A DNA stretch of 35,381 bases from F1-120-MAGs238 sp964484185 (lineage in GTDB: Bacteria; Planctomycetota; Phycisphaerae; Phycisphaerales; UBA1924), in the NCBI GenBank assembly GCA_964484185.1, contig CAZAEQ010000043.1, positions 1 through 35,381 on the forward strand. The letters run 5' to 3'. A program made the translations under genes and the position numbers. Position 1 is the stretch's first letter. Every line of letters starts with the position of its first letter. Positions 15,309 to 24,525 of the stretch are shown here, one piece after another. The notes beneath the pieces are model-generated. The model saw nothing but the letters and a program-made list of their open reading frames with translations. It did no database searches and was not told the origin of the DNA.

Positions 15309-16727
15309 ATGCGAAAACTGCTCACATTCACTCCCGCGTTCGCCGTCCTGCTTGCCAGCCTCATCGCGCTGCTGCTCGCGCCCGAACTCGTTCACCGCGT
15401 CAGCTCCGCCAATCAGGCCGCCAAGCTCACACTCGTGCGTCAAGCCGCCGCCGAAGATGATGTGCTCGAACGCCTCGATCGCGCCACACGCAACATCGCC
15501 AAAATCGTCGAACCCTCCGTCGTTCACATCGATGTCATGGATGCACCATCAGGCCGCCGAATCCTCGGAATGTCCTCCGGCAGCGGCTGGATCTTCGACA
15601 ACAGCGGCAACATCGTCACCAACAACCACGTGGTCAGTGGCTCCACCGATCTCGCGGTCCAGTTCGCCGATGGTCGCCGCCAATCCGCCAAAGTAGTCGG
15701 CAGCGATCCGTACACTGATGTCGCAGTCATTCAAGTAGGCGATTCAAACGGCCTGGCCCCGGCCGAACGCGCAACCGGCGATCGCCCCGAAAAAGGCCAA
15801 CGTGTCTACGCCTTCGGCTCTCCCTTCGGCTACAAGTTCTCAATGTCTGAAGGCATCATCTCCGGCCTCGGCCGCACCGCTCGCCCCGGAATCGACCTGC
15901 AATTCTCAAACTTCATCCAGCATGATGCAGCAATGAACCCCGGCAACAGCGGCGGACCTCTCGTAGACATCCACGGTCGCGTCGTCGGCATGAACGTCGC
16001 CATCGCCACAGCCCGCGACACCCAGGGCTCAACTGCGCCAGAAGATGTTGGCCAGTCCGCAGGCGTCTCATTCGCAATCCCGCTCGCAACGATTGAATCC
16101 GTCGCCAAACAACTCATCGCTAACGGCAAAGTCCAACGCGGCTTCCTCGGCGTTTCCTTCCAATCCGGCGGCGACACATTCAGAAAAGATGGCACCTTCC
16201 TCGGCCGCGGCGTACTCATCCGCACCGTCGAGCCCGACCTGCCCGCCGAAAAAGCTGGCATGAAAGTCGGCGACATCATCACTCACATCAACGGCGAACG
16301 CATCGTCGATGGCGACATCATGCGTGCGGTGATCTCCTCAACCGCCCCCGGCACCGAACTCAAACTCAAAGTCTGGCGTGAAGAACAGAACGTAGATCTC
16401 ACGCTCACACTCGGCGCAATGCCCGAAAGCGTCCTGGCTCGCCCGCGCCAACAGATGCTCGCAAACCTCCGCGATGCACTCGGCCTTTCACTCACCGAGC
16501 AGAACAAACTAGTAGGCGTAGAAGAAGTTGCCCCCGAATCCCCCGCTGAGAAATTCGGGGTCAAAAAGGGCCACATCATCCGTTCCGTGAACGGCAGAGA
16601 AGTTGAGTCAGCCGACGACTTCACAAAAGCCCTCATCGACGGCGGCATCTTGAGGCTCCGCGAAGTCGAAGTAGTAGTCGAGTTTGAAGGCGTCTCAGAA
16701 AATCTGAAGTTTAACTTGAAAGACTGA
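15309..16727 (+). CDS. HtrA/Do-family serine protease with two PDZ domains
   Basis: A 472-residue periplasmic protease/chaperone of the DegP type. An N-terminal signal or anchor segment covers residues 4-24. The trypsin-like domain has the full triad: His107 (TNNHVV), Asp137 (YTDVAV) and Ser214 (GNSGGP). PDZ1 runs at about 285-370 with the GFLGVSF carboxylate-binding loop, and PDZ2 at about 385-470. It degrades or refolds damaged envelope proteins. The start is ATG 15309 with GAAGGG 7 nt upstream. It lies 80 bp after panB; TTGAAA (15244) and TATCTA 18 bp further on could form its own promoter. degP, degQ and mucD are not separable by eye. Confidence 0.92.
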   Translation: MRKLLTFTPAFAVLLASLIALLLAPELVHRVSSANQAAKLTLVRQAAAEDDVLERLDRATRNIAKIVEPSVVHIDVMDAPSGRRILGMSSGSGWIFDNSGNIVTNNHVVSGSTDLAVQFADGRRQSAKVVGSDPYTDVAVIQVGDSNGLAPAERATGDRPEKGQRVYAFGSPFGYKFSMSEGIISGLGRTARPGIDLQFSNFIQHDAAMNPGNSGGPLVDIHGRVVGMNVAIATARDTQGSTAPEDVGQSAGVSFAIPLATIESVAKQLIANGKVQRGFLGVSFQSGGDTFRKDGTFLGRGVLIRTVEPDLPAEKAGMKVGDIITHINGERIVDGDIMRAVISSTAPGTELKLKVWREEQNVDLTLTLGAMPESVLARPRQQMLANLRDALGLSLTEQNKLVGVEEVAPESPAEKFGVKKGHIIRSVNGREVESADDFTKALIDGGILRLREVEVVVEFEGVSENLKFNLKD

Positions 16728-17040
16728 CCTTTTCACCTTTCGCACTTCAAGTGGTGAATGCCCCTGGGCTCTGCGTCGAGTATCCAAGATGCATCGCTCC
16801 ATTTGGCGAGAGGCAGTTTGGGTTGTAGAACTCCGCAGATGCTCTGAATGGGGCTCCAAACACTGTTCTGGCAACATCGAATAGGACCGGTAAGCGGCGT
16901 GCTCCCTGGATCGGAGCGGCAACGGCGAGCATGAGCTCAGATACCACTCGCTTTCAGGAAAAATTGCTTCGCATTTATGACGCCCCATGGTAAAGTGCTG
17001 GCAGCGGCCGCGCGTCATATTTATCCAAAGGACTTGAATT
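16728..17040. other. intergenic gap without a supported gene
   Basis: The 313-bp gap starts with an imperfect hairpin (TTCACC..CACTT caa GTGGTGAA, 16733-16760) that may end the htrA message, though no T run follows. A 66-codon reverse frame (16747-16947) has no support. TTATCCAAA at 17021-17029 is one base off the E. coli DnaA box, as a single site. AAGGA upstream of 17041 is the ribosome site of the next gene. The gap lies at the left edge of the skew change. Confidence 0.4.
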
Positions 17041-18489
17041 ATGCAATACTCTCAACCCCTGCTGGCGTTGGCAATCACAGCTCTCCTCGGTCACGCTGCC
17101 GTCGCACAATCCACCGCGTTTGTTTACCAGGGCGAACTCAAGAGCGGCGGAGCTGCCGCGAGCGGCGTACATGATTTGCGATTCCGCCTATACGATTCTC
17201 CGATCGGAGGAACGCAGATCGGAACGACACTTTGTTTCGACAACGTGGCCATCACAAACGGTGTATTTTCCACGACCGTTGACTTTGGATCGCAATTTTC
17301 CAGCACCGCATCGCGATACCTTGAAATCGAGGTTCGTTCAGACACAGGGCTTTCCTGCGGCAATACAACTGGCTATACCGTACTCTCGCCGCGCCAGCCG
17401 CTTGCACCTGCGCCGCGGGCGACGGCAGCGACTACTGCGAATTCACTCGCGCTTCCTAACGGCTCATCGGTGCTTGTGAATCTGACGAACACGGGCAATG
17501 TTGGTATCGGCACGAATGCTCCCGCGAGCCAGCTCCACCTCAATGGCGCACAAGACGCGTTCAAGATTACCGCAAATCAGCCCTTCATGACCATGACTGA
17601 CTCGAACGCTTCTGGAAGTCCTCGCGTCCAACTTCAGAATTTCCAGGGCAACTACTTCGTGCTCAGCGAGAGCTTTTTGAACGGTACCAATACCGCCGGA
17701 TACACAATGGTGGACAGGCAGGGGCGACTCTCAGTAGGCAATCTTAATCCAGTAGGCCCCTTCGAGGTATGGTCTGGAGGTCAATCGTACTTTCGAATCG
17801 ATGCGTTGAACGGCGACATGCACATCAACGGCGGGGCCGATGGCTTTGGTGGAATCCACAATGATGGGCCTGCCTCGGGAGGCACAGGGATATTCTCCAG
17901 CCACGGCGCGATCTTTCAAGTGGCCAACACTGGAAATGTCGGTATCGGCACCAATACTCCTTCGGCCAAGCTCGATGTCAACGGCAGTATCAAAGTCGCG
18001 CCCGCAATTCGCTGGAGGTCGCTCCACGGTTCAGCGTTCGTGCCGGCGTACCTCAATGACCCCGTCTTTGGCACCACCGGCGGGATGCACGTCCTGGATT
18101 CCTTCGGTACCACCACCTCTGGTACCGTTGGCTTTTACAACGGATCATCGCCGGCCTTCTACTTTGCGCCGCTGGAGTTGCCTGACGGCGCGACGCTGCT
18201 TGATGTGTGTCTCGATGCCCGTGACACACTCGCAACGAGCGACATGTCCATCTCCCTGGGCAGAATCACGCTTTCAACCGGCCTCGTCACTGAGGTCATC
18301 ACATCTTTCACCAGTGGATCCGGCAACTTCATTCAGCACATTTGCAGCGGCCCTCCGGCGGGCGAACCTCTAGTTGATAACAGCAACTACGTCTACTTCC
18401 TCCGCGCCAGGATGCAGTCCAACGGCTCGATGAACCATGAGCTTCTTGCCGCTCGCGTGAAATTCAGCGTGACTTCGCCCCTGCCATAG
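17041..18489 (+). CDS. secreted tail-fibre-like protein with NVGIGT repeats
   Basis: A 482-residue exported protein. The signal peptide is clear (residues 1-22, cleavage AVA-QS), and AAGGA lies about 10 nt before the ATG. The N-terminal domain (FVYQGELKSGGAAASGVHDLRF) is the type found at the head of many planctomycete and myxobacterial surface proteins. Two copies of NTGNVGIGTN(A/T)P followed by an L-N/D-V-NG element (about 150-170 and 296-316) are of the phage tail-fibre/trimeric-stalk type. The C-terminal third is a beta-rich domain without a sorting tail. Likely an extracellular or surface structure; the partner is unknown. GC skew in the gene is near balanced. Confidence 0.75.
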   Translation: MQYSQPLLALAITALLGHAAVAQSTAFVYQGELKSGGAAASGVHDLRFRLYDSPIGGTQIGTTLCFDNVAITNGVFSTTVDFGSQFSSTASRYLEIEVRSDTGLSCGNTTGYTVLSPRQPLAPAPRATAATTANSLALPNGSSVLVNLTNTGNVGIGTNAPASQLHLNGAQDAFKITANQPFMTMTDSNASGSPRVQLQNFQGNYFVLSESFLNGTNTAGYTMVDRQGRLSVGNLNPVGPFEVWSGGQSYFRIDALNGDMHINGGADGFGGIHNDGPASGGTGIFSSHGAIFQVANTGNVGIGTNTPSAKLDVNGSIKVAPAIRWRSLHGSAFVPAYLNDPVFGTTGGMHVLDSFGTTTSGTVGFYNGSSPAFYFAPLELPDGATLLDVCLDARDTLATSDMSISLGRITLSTGLVTEVITSFTSGSGNFIQHICSGPPAGEPLVDNSNYVYFLRARMQSNGSMNHELLAARVKFSVTSPLP

Positions 18490-18781
18490 ATCTGCAATCA
18501 ACAATGCTCTCTGGCTTTCTCACGAAACCTCAAAGACAGGCGACTTTCACGCGACTGTCAGGAATGCCTTCAGGATGAAGAACTGGCGGCTGCGGGCTGA
18601 GGCGCCGGAGTACCAGGCGACCTCTTCGGTGGATCGGGCACCTGGAGCGTGTAAGCATTGCCGATGCGGAATAGTCCGGCCAGACCACTACGCGTTTTGC
18701 AAGGTCGGGCTGTCAATGTCGCGACCCTTCCTTATACGTTCTCGAAAGGAACACAAGGGCTAAGGACACTTCGCCGAGAAG
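18490..18781. other. intergenic gap, nothing identified
   Basis: Between the tail-fibre-like gene and the prfC stop there are 292 bp without a frame that I would support (a 62-codon forward frame at 18575 has no start context or homology I recognise). No strong hairpin or T run is seen. It lies inside the zone where the strand skew changes sign. Confidence 0.4.
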
Positions 18782-20392
18782 TCAGGACATTTCTACAGAC
18801 TGTTCATTGGCTGGCTGAGCGACAGTTGAAAGTTGAATCGTGGGATTACGACCGACAAACTGCCGGAAGGCGTACTCATCTGCGAACAAGATGACAGAGT
18901 TGTTGTCGCTGTCAAGCGCGAATGCCGCATCAAACGGAAGTTCGGGTTTCCAGTCCGGATCAGCGCCAGGTTTCTTCCACCAGCGGATGATGTTCCATCG
19001 CGCGGTTTCGAGTCGGGACTCTGCACCGTATTCCGCCTTGAGGCGATACTGAAGAACTTCAAACTGGAGTGGACCAACGGCCGCGAGAAGCTGAGTCTTG
19101 ACCTGGCCTTCACCGATCAGAAAACTCTGCACAACGCCTTCCTGCAAAAGCTGTTCGACACCAAGTCGGAACTTCTTCGAATTCGCCGGTTGCGGGTTCT
19201 GCAGATATGCGAAACACTCAGGCGCAAATCGCGGGATTGAGTTAAACACGATCGAGCGGTCTTCGGTGAGTGTGTCGCCGATGCGGAGAACCGCGTGACC
19301 GACGATACCAACAACATCGCCCGCCCGACCTTCTTCAACCGTTTCGCGGACCTGGCCGAACAGCTTCTGAGCATTCGAAAGTCGAATCTTCTTTTCGCTC
19401 TGTGCGTGCAGGACCGTCATTTCGCGAGTGAAAGACCCGGAAACGATTCGAACAAATGCGATGCGGTCGCGATGGCGCGGATCCATGTTGGCCTGGATCT
19501 TGAAGACAAAACCGCTGAAGGTGGGCTCATCTGGTTGAACGACTCGCCCCACTGCTTTGACCGGTCCGGGGCCCGCGGAGTGTGCAAGGAAACCATCAAG
19601 CAGAAGCTGCACGCCAAAGTTGTTCATCGCGCTGCCAAAGTAGACAGGGGTGACTTTCCCGGCGAGCACTTTCTCCTGGTCGTAACTTTCCCCAGCGCCC
19701 GAGAGCATTTCGATTTCTTCGTGGGCCTGCTTGTAAACCTGCTCATCCATCTTGTCGCGAATAGCCGGGTCGTCGATGCCCATGGTTTGCAAAGGTGCGA
19801 CGAATGCGCCGTGCGGAGTGCGTTCAAAGAGGTGGGCCTGGTGGGTGAGACGGTCGTACACGCCGCGGAATGAGGGACCGGAGCCAAGCGGCCAGTTGAC
19901 GGGGAATGCGCCGATGCCAAGGACCTTTTCGAGTTCATCCAAGAGTTCGATAGGCTCGCGGGTCGGGCGATCGCACTTGTTCATGAATGTGAAGATGGGG
20001 ATGCCTCGAAGACGGCACACTTCGAAGAGTTTGCGGGTCTGCGGTTCAATGCCCTTGGCGGCATCGATCACCATGATGGCGGCATCGACAGCGGTCAGCA
20101 CGCGATACGTATCTTCAGAGAAATCTTTGTGGCCGGGTGTGTCGAGAAGGTTGATGCGGTAGCCGTCGTAGTCGAACTGCAGAACGGTTGACGAGATAGA
20201 AATACCGCGTTGCTTTTCAAGTTCCATCCAGTCGCTGGCGGTGGCTCGTTGGTCCTTGCGCGCGGTGACTGAACCAGCCAGTCCGATGGCACCGCCGTAG
20301 AGCAACAGCTTTTCGGTGAGCGTGGTCTTACCTGCGTCAGGGTGGGAAATAATCGCAAACGTGCGGCGGGGGAGTATCTTTTCGTTAGACAT
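18782..20392 (-). CDS. prfC: peptide chain release factor 3 (GTPase)
   Basis: A 536-residue translational GTPase that removes RF1/RF2 from the ribosome after peptide release. The start is set at the ATG at 20392 (MSNEKILPRR), since an in-frame start at 20461 would add 23 residues with no family counterpart. Motifs in order: P-loop HPDAGKTT (17-24), the RF3-specific SVTARK and SDWMELEKQRGIS switch region, DTPGH, and NKCDR; domain II and III follow at normal spacing. The length equals the family's usual size of about 530. It stands alone, in reverse direction, at the region where the strand skew has become G-rich on the + strand. Confidence 0.96.
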   Translation of the reverse strand: MSNEKILPRRTFAIISHPDAGKTTLTEKLLLYGGAIGLAGSVTARKDQRATASDWMELEKQRGISISSTVLQFDYDGYRINLLDTPGHKDFSEDTYRVLTAVDAAIMVIDAAKGIEPQTRKLFEVCRLRGIPIFTFMNKCDRPTREPIELLDELEKVLGIGAFPVNWPLGSGPSFRGVYDRLTHQAHLFERTPHGAFVAPLQTMGIDDPAIRDKMDEQVYKQAHEEIEMLSGAGESYDQEKVLAGKVTPVYFGSAMNNFGVQLLLDGFLAHSAGPGPVKAVGRVVQPDEPTFSGFVFKIQANMDPRHRDRIAFVRIVSGSFTREMTVLHAQSEKKIRLSNAQKLFGQVRETVEEGRAGDVVGIVGHAVLRIGDTLTEDRSIVFNSIPRFAPECFAYLQNPQPANSKKFRLGVEQLLQEGVVQSFLIGEGQVKTQLLAAVGPLQFEVLQYRLKAEYGAESRLETARWNIIRWWKKPGADPDWKPELPFDAAFALDSDNNSVILFADEYAFRQFVGRNPTIQLSTVAQPANEQSVEMS

Positions 20393-20567
20393 TGGTGAGT
20401 TCCAGAATGGGCGTGAGAGAAAGTGCGGCCAGTTTGAAGAACGCTGAAAGGGGGCGGGCACTATGTTGGATTCACGCTGCGATACATTGGAACTCCGGTA
20501 TATGCCCCACTATTTGTGGGACCCGGAAGTGTAGGCGGTTTCTCGCGGTATTTGTGGTGAAGAGCAG

Positions 20568-21626
20568 TCAGGGCTTGCGGGCGATGGTGTACCAGGCGAA
20601 GATGTCCTTGGCGGTGTCTTCTCTGGACTTTCCTTCGTTATAGCCAAGGGCGAGCCAGTAGTCGAGGATCGCCGCCTGATCATCGACATCGAATGCGAGA
20701 ACTTTGAAACCGGCGGCGGTCAACTGATCTTGCGTGAAGGGAGATTTGCCATCGGCGTGTGGCAGGTAGGGTTTGTCGAGTGGGGCTTGGGCTGGGCAGA
20801 TGTTGTAGATGATGAACGTGCCGCCGGAATTGAGGGATTTGAAAGTGGCGGCGAGAAACTCTTCATCGGAGACGCCGAGCTTGACGAGGAAGCGTTCATC
20901 AACGGGGCGAGCGGGATGGATGTAGCCGGCTTTGAGAGTGTTCTTGCTGGTGATGATGTCGTAGTTGTCGCCGATGGCGGAGACGAGGGATGTTTCGGCG
21001 GGCCAGCGGCCGGTGAAGATATTGACAGCGCCGCTACGGACAACTTTGTCGGTGCGAACCTTTGAAATGACAGGACCAGTATCGCCAGGCTGGCTGTAGA
21101 GTGCCGCGAACATGGGCTCGACATCTACGCCGCGGACATCGGCGCCACATGCGCCGAGGAGTTTGAGATGGCCAATGGTGCCATAGCCGAAGTCGAGGAT
21201 TTTGGCATCTTGGAGGGCCGAGCTGAACTTGGGAGGAAGCGTTGGCGCAAGGACTTCGAGGACGCGCGAATAGACTAATGGTGAGCCGAAGCCGGTGTTG
21301 TAGTAGAACTGGGGGGAGCAGACGCGCGGTGTGAACGCTGTTTGTTCTGCGGCGGGAAGTTTGGCAAATTCCTGAGCGTTGAGCGCGACCGAGCGATCTT
21401 TGTTGCGGTAGACGGTGCGTTCCTCGGGGAGAGGAAGCGCGAGGACCGCATCGAGAAACTCGTTGGCGATCTTGGATTTTACGAAGTTTTTGAGGGCCTC
21501 TGCCTGGTGAAGGAGCAATTGCGTAATAAGAGGCTCTTGTGCGGGAGCCTCTGCAGGCAGGGGATATGGCTCAGATTTGGCTGGCTGAAGCGTGCACAGT
21601 ACTGATGCGACAAGGGCTGCGAGCAT
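20568..21626 (-). CDS. exported methyltransferase-fold protein
   Basis: A 352-residue protein from the ATG at 21626, chosen because GGAG lies 6 nt upstream and the resulting N-terminus is a signal peptide (MLAALVASVLCTLQPAKS); a TTG at 21662 would add 12 residues. The core is a class I methyltransferase fold: motif I ILDFGYGTIG at 143-152, GVDVEPM as the acidic second strand, DIITSKNTLKAGY as the post-III region, and a late GGTFIIYNI strand. Catalysis outside the cytoplasm is unexpected as S-adenosylmethionine is not known there, so it may be a binding protein, be tethered to the inner face, or have lost activity. No partner gene is adjacent; the next gene is prfC, 175 bp downstream. Confidence 0.75.
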   Translation of the reverse strand: MLAALVASVLCTLQPAKSEPYPLPAEAPAQEPLITQLLLHQAEALKNFVKSKIANEFLDAVLALPLPEERTVYRNKDRSVALNAQEFAKLPAAEQTAFTPRVCSPQFYYNTGFGSPLVYSRVLEVLAPTLPPKFSSALQDAKILDFGYGTIGHLKLLGACGADVRGVDVEPMFAALYSQPGDTGPVISKVRTDKVVRSGAVNIFTGRWPAETSLVSAIGDNYDIITSKNTLKAGYIHPARPVDERFLVKLGVSDEEFLAATFKSLNSGGTFIIYNICPAQAPLDKPYLPHADGKSPFTQDQLTAAGFKVLAFDVDDQAAILDYWLALGYNEGKSREDTAKDIFAWYTIARKP

Positions 21627-21735
21627 GAAGATCTCCGGGGCTGAGCCATACTGGATGCGCAAGTGCTGAGGCTACGTCATGTTCCTGGAGGCGAAAACGG
21701 GGGCTGTTGCTACTGCATCTGCGAAGTTCGCCTGG

Positions 21736-22125
21736 TTACAGGCCTTTTGCACGAGCGGGCTTTTGCAGATTAGACCAGGCCAGGAGAATGGCTTGCTTCA
21801 GCACCTGCTTTTTTGCGAGTGCTATGTTGACTCGCGTACAGCCTCGGAGTCCCCAGGTACCTTTGATCGGGCAGAAGGTGTCTGGGTACTTTGCCACCAA
21901 TTCATGCTGCTGATCAGGTGTGAGCTTGACCATTCCGCAATCTTCATCCAATACATCCTTTGTTGAACAAAGGAGAGATGCGAAGATTTTGCCCTTTGGT
22001 CCGCCGCTGCGAAAGTCAGGATGGCCCATATGAGAGCGTTCGACTGCGCCCGGCATGCTCAGGGCCACGGAACGAAATGTGTCAACGGGATCCGTGTTAC
22101 TTCTCTTTGCAGCTTTTTTCTTCAT
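21736..22125 (-). CDS. MmcQ/YjbR family protein (DUF419)
   Basis: About 129 residues from the ATG at 22125 (MKKKAAKRSN); a start at 22179 would overlap the upstream glycosylase gene. The pattern of the MmcQ/YjbR double-wing family is complete: an FRSVALSMPGAVE helix with the SHMGHPDFR strand, KGKIFASL, MVKLTP followed by QQHELVAKYP, and the basic WGLRGCTRVNIA ending before a final helix. Family members are small and adopt a CyaY-like fold; their role is not well known. It starts 14 nt after the MutM-like gene stop in the same direction and so is probably in one operon with DNA repair. Confidence 0.85.
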   Translation of the reverse strand: MKKKAAKRSNTDPVDTFRSVALSMPGAVERSHMGHPDFRSGGPKGKIFASLLCSTKDVLDEDCGMVKLTPDQQHELVAKYPDTFCPIKGTWGLRGCTRVNIALAKKQVLKQAILLAWSNLQKPARAKGL

Positions 22126-22139
22126 TGTCGTGGTCTGTT

Positions 22140-23078
22140 TCAACTTTGTGGCCGGGCAGATCGTTCCATTTCTTCCCATTCATCGACTGTTCGTGGCCAG
22201 TCATCGCCCAGGAGTTTTGACATGCTTCGATCGGCGAGGATTTTTCCGTTGGTCTGGCAGGTAGGACAGTAGTTGGTTTCGTGGTCGCCGCGGATGATGC
22301 GTTGAACGCGGGTTTTGCAGATTGGGCATGGTTGTCCGAATTTGCCGTGGACACGGAATTCGGGGCGGAAGGCGGTGATCTCGCCGGCTTTGGGAAAGCG
22401 GCCGGGGCCATCGCCATCGAGTTCGAATTCCTGCAAGAGGGCGACGATCCAGTGTGAGAGAATGACGCGGGTGGCATAGTGCAGTTGTGAGTGTTCTTCG
22501 GGAGACAGGGAGTGCGTGAGTTTGAGCGGGCTGAGTCTGGCGGCGTTTAGGATCTCATCGCTGTAGGCGTTGCCGATGCCGCTGAATATGGTGGGATCAG
22601 TGAGTGCACGTTTGAGGGTGCGGTTCTGGCGGGAGAGAGCGGATTTGAAATCGGATTCGGAGCAGGTCATGGGGTCGATGCCGCCGGGGTCGAGTGCGGC
22701 GAGGGAATCGCGGCCGCGGAGGATGTGAAGGGAAGCGCGTTTTTGTTTTGAGGCTTCAGTGAGCATGAGTGTGCCGGATTGGAATTCGATGGCGGCAAGG
22801 TCGATCTTGCCGGTTGGGCGTGCGCCGGGCGGTTTCCACAGGAGGCGACCGGCGATCATGAGGTGGATAACGAGAAAAAGGTTGTCTTCGGTTTCGATGA
22901 CGATTCGCTTGCCGAGGCGTAAGACACTGGTGACGAGTTTGTTGTGGGTCGATTCGATTGGAGGGTCGAAGGTGCGCAGGAGAGACGGGCTCTTGATGCG
23001 TGTGGTAATAAGCCGCTGATTGAGGATGCGGCGGGAGAGGGCCTCGACGTAGACGTTAATGTCGGGGAGTTCGGGCAC
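22140..23078 (-). CDS. Fpg/Nei (MutM-like) DNA glycosylase
   Basis: A 312-residue glycosylase/AP lyase for oxidised bases. The N-terminal Pro2-Glu3 catalytic pair is intact (MPELPD), the beta-hairpin lysine is in LGKRI, the H2TH region reads GIGNAYSDEILNAARLSP, and the zinc finger has CPIC..(20 residues)..CPTC. A C-terminal tail (LLGDDWPRTVDEWEE) follows the finger, as in planctomycete and actinobacterial Nei2-like members that I recall. The intercalation loop reads HLMIAG rather than the HLGMSG of classical MutM, so substrate range may differ. The start codon is GTG with a TACTAT hexamer 5 nt upstream and no Shine-Dalgarno. Divergent from the APC permease. Confidence 0.88.
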   Translation of the reverse strand: MPELPDINVYVEALSRRILNQRLITTRIKSPSLLRTFDPPIESTHNKLVTSVLRLGKRIVIETEDNLFLVIHLMIAGRLLWKPPGARPTGKIDLAAIEFQSGTLMLTEASKQKRASLHILRGRDSLAALDPGGIDPMTCSESDFKSALSRQNRTLKRALTDPTIFSGIGNAYSDEILNAARLSPLKLTHSLSPEEHSQLHYATRVILSHWIVALLQEFELDGDGPGRFPKAGEITAFRPEFRVHGKFGQPCPICKTRVQRIIRGDHETNYCPTCQTNGKILADRSMSKLLGDDWPRTVDEWEEMERSARPQS

Positions 23079-23127
23079 GGAAGATAGTATGTGCGAGTTT
23101 CTTGAAATCTGATATCATCCGCTGCAC

Positions 23128-24525
23128 ATGAGCGACAATGGAAACACGACGAATGGTGGGCCTGCTCCCGCACGGGTGCTTGGGTTGTTTGATGCAACCT
23201 GCATCGTGATCGGGGCGATTGTCGGGGTTGGAATATTTTTCAGCCCGGGCAAGGTTGCAGCGCTGTGCGAGACACCGCAGCTTGCGCTCGGTGCGTGGAT
23301 GCTTGCAGGCGGACTTGCTTTGTGTGGAGCTCTGGCGTTTGCGGAACTCGGAAGACGATTTGGCACGAGCGGGGCGCAGTATCAAATCTTGACCGCTGCC
23401 TGGGGCAGATTGCCGGCGTTTGTCTTTGTGTTCTGCAATGCGACGGCGGTACAGGCAGGGGCGATCGGAATTATCGCGATGATCAGCGCAGACAATCTCG
23501 CGATTGCCATGGGGGTGACATTCGGAAACACCGCGCAGGTGATGCTTGCCTGCAGCTTGGTCGCAGTTGTGACGATTGCGAATGTGCTGGGTGTGAAATG
23601 GGGATCGCGGATTCAGGGATTTACTGTTGTATCTAAAATCGCAGCGCTGGCGCTTGTCATTGGAATCGCGGCGTGGATGAAGGCGACTCAGACCAACCCT
23701 CCGCCAGTTGAGACCGCACCACTGCCGGGGAGCTTGTCTGGGATGAATGGTGTGATAGCAGCACTGGTTCCGGCGTTTTTTGCGTATGGAGGGTGGCAGC
23801 ACGCGTTGTGGATCGCAGGCGAGGTGAAGGAACCACGAAAAAACTTGCCGCGTGCCATTTTGATAGGTGTGGTAATTGTGGTTGTTGTGTATGTGAGCGC
23901 GAACTGGGCATATCTGTCGCTGCTTGGACATACCAAGGTTGCGGCGAGCCGGACGTTGGCTGCGGATGCAATGGAGATAGCATTTGGGGAACGAGGACGG
24001 AGGCTTATTGCCGCGGCAGTCGCGATTTCTGCGTTTGGTGTGCTCAACGCACAGCTCTTGTCGGGACCGCGGCTGATCTATGCGATGGCGAAGGAAGGGC
24101 AGTTTTTCAAGATCTTCGGAGCCCTGGCCGGTCCGAAATCGGTGCCAGTGGCGGCGATTGTAATGCTGGCAGTTCTGGGAGTGAGTTTGTTGCTGATTGT
24201 CGGAATGAACGGTGCCGACACTCTCACGACGGGTGTCGTGTTTATTGATGGCGTGTTCTTTGCATTGACAGCGGCAGCGATTTTGAAACCGGGGTTTCTG
24301 GTTGGAAACGAGAAGCCCCTGCCGCTGGCAAAGGTCGCTGCGGCGATTTTTGTGATTGGTGAATTGGGCGTGGTGGCTGGCGCGTATATGGATGAGGGCA
24401 CGCGCAAAGCTGCCTGGATCGGATTGATCTGGATGGCAGCGGCGGCGGTTTTGTTTATGACAATGTTCTGGAAACGGGCGAAGGTGAAAGCTGGTCACCC
24501 GTGGGGCACGAAGGTCTCTTCGTAA
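23128..24525 (+). CDS. APC-superfamily amino acid permease
   Basis: A 465-residue permease with about 12 hydrophobic segments. The first helix carries the substrate-site signature GAIVGVGIFFSPG at about 29-41, and the second continues ALGAWMLAGGLALCGALAFAELG in two halves; both are hallmarks of the APC family (amino acid:cation symporters and exchangers). The residues that set the substrate cannot be read by eye. The ATG at 23128 has no Shine-Dalgarno; TATCAT ends 9 nt before it. It is divergent from the glycosylase, and its last 31 bp overlap the end of the convergent AIM24 gene. Confidence 0.9.
   Translation: MSDNGNTTNGGPAPARVLGLFDATCIVIGAIVGVGIFFSPGKVAALCETPQLALGAWMLAGGLALCGALAFAELGRRFGTSGAQYQILTAAWGRLPAFVFVFCNATAVQAGAIGIIAMISADNLAIAMGVTFGNTAQVMLACSLVAVVTIANVLGVKWGSRIQGFTVVSKIAALALVIGIAAWMKATQTNPPPVETAPLPGSLSGMNGVIAALVPAFFAYGGWQHALWIAGEVKEPRKNLPRAILIGVVIVVVVYVSANWAYLSLLGHTKVAASRTLAADAMEIAFGERGRRLIAAAVAISAFGVLNAQLLSGPRLIYAMAKEGQFFKIFGALAGPKSVPVAAIVMLAVLGVSLLLIVGMNGADTLTTGVVFIDGVFFALTAAAILKPGFLVGNEKPLPLAKVAAAIFVIGELGVVAGAYMDEGTRKAAWIGLIWMAAAAVLFMTMFWKRAKVKAGHPWGTKVSS

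Noticed and set aside
16747..16947. 66-codon reverse frame in the gap after htrA
   Set aside because: No start context and no family resemblance; possibly a decayed gene, but not supportable.
17021..17029. DnaA box TTATCCAAA
   Set aside because: A single site with one mismatch is expected by chance; not enough to call an origin without a cluster.
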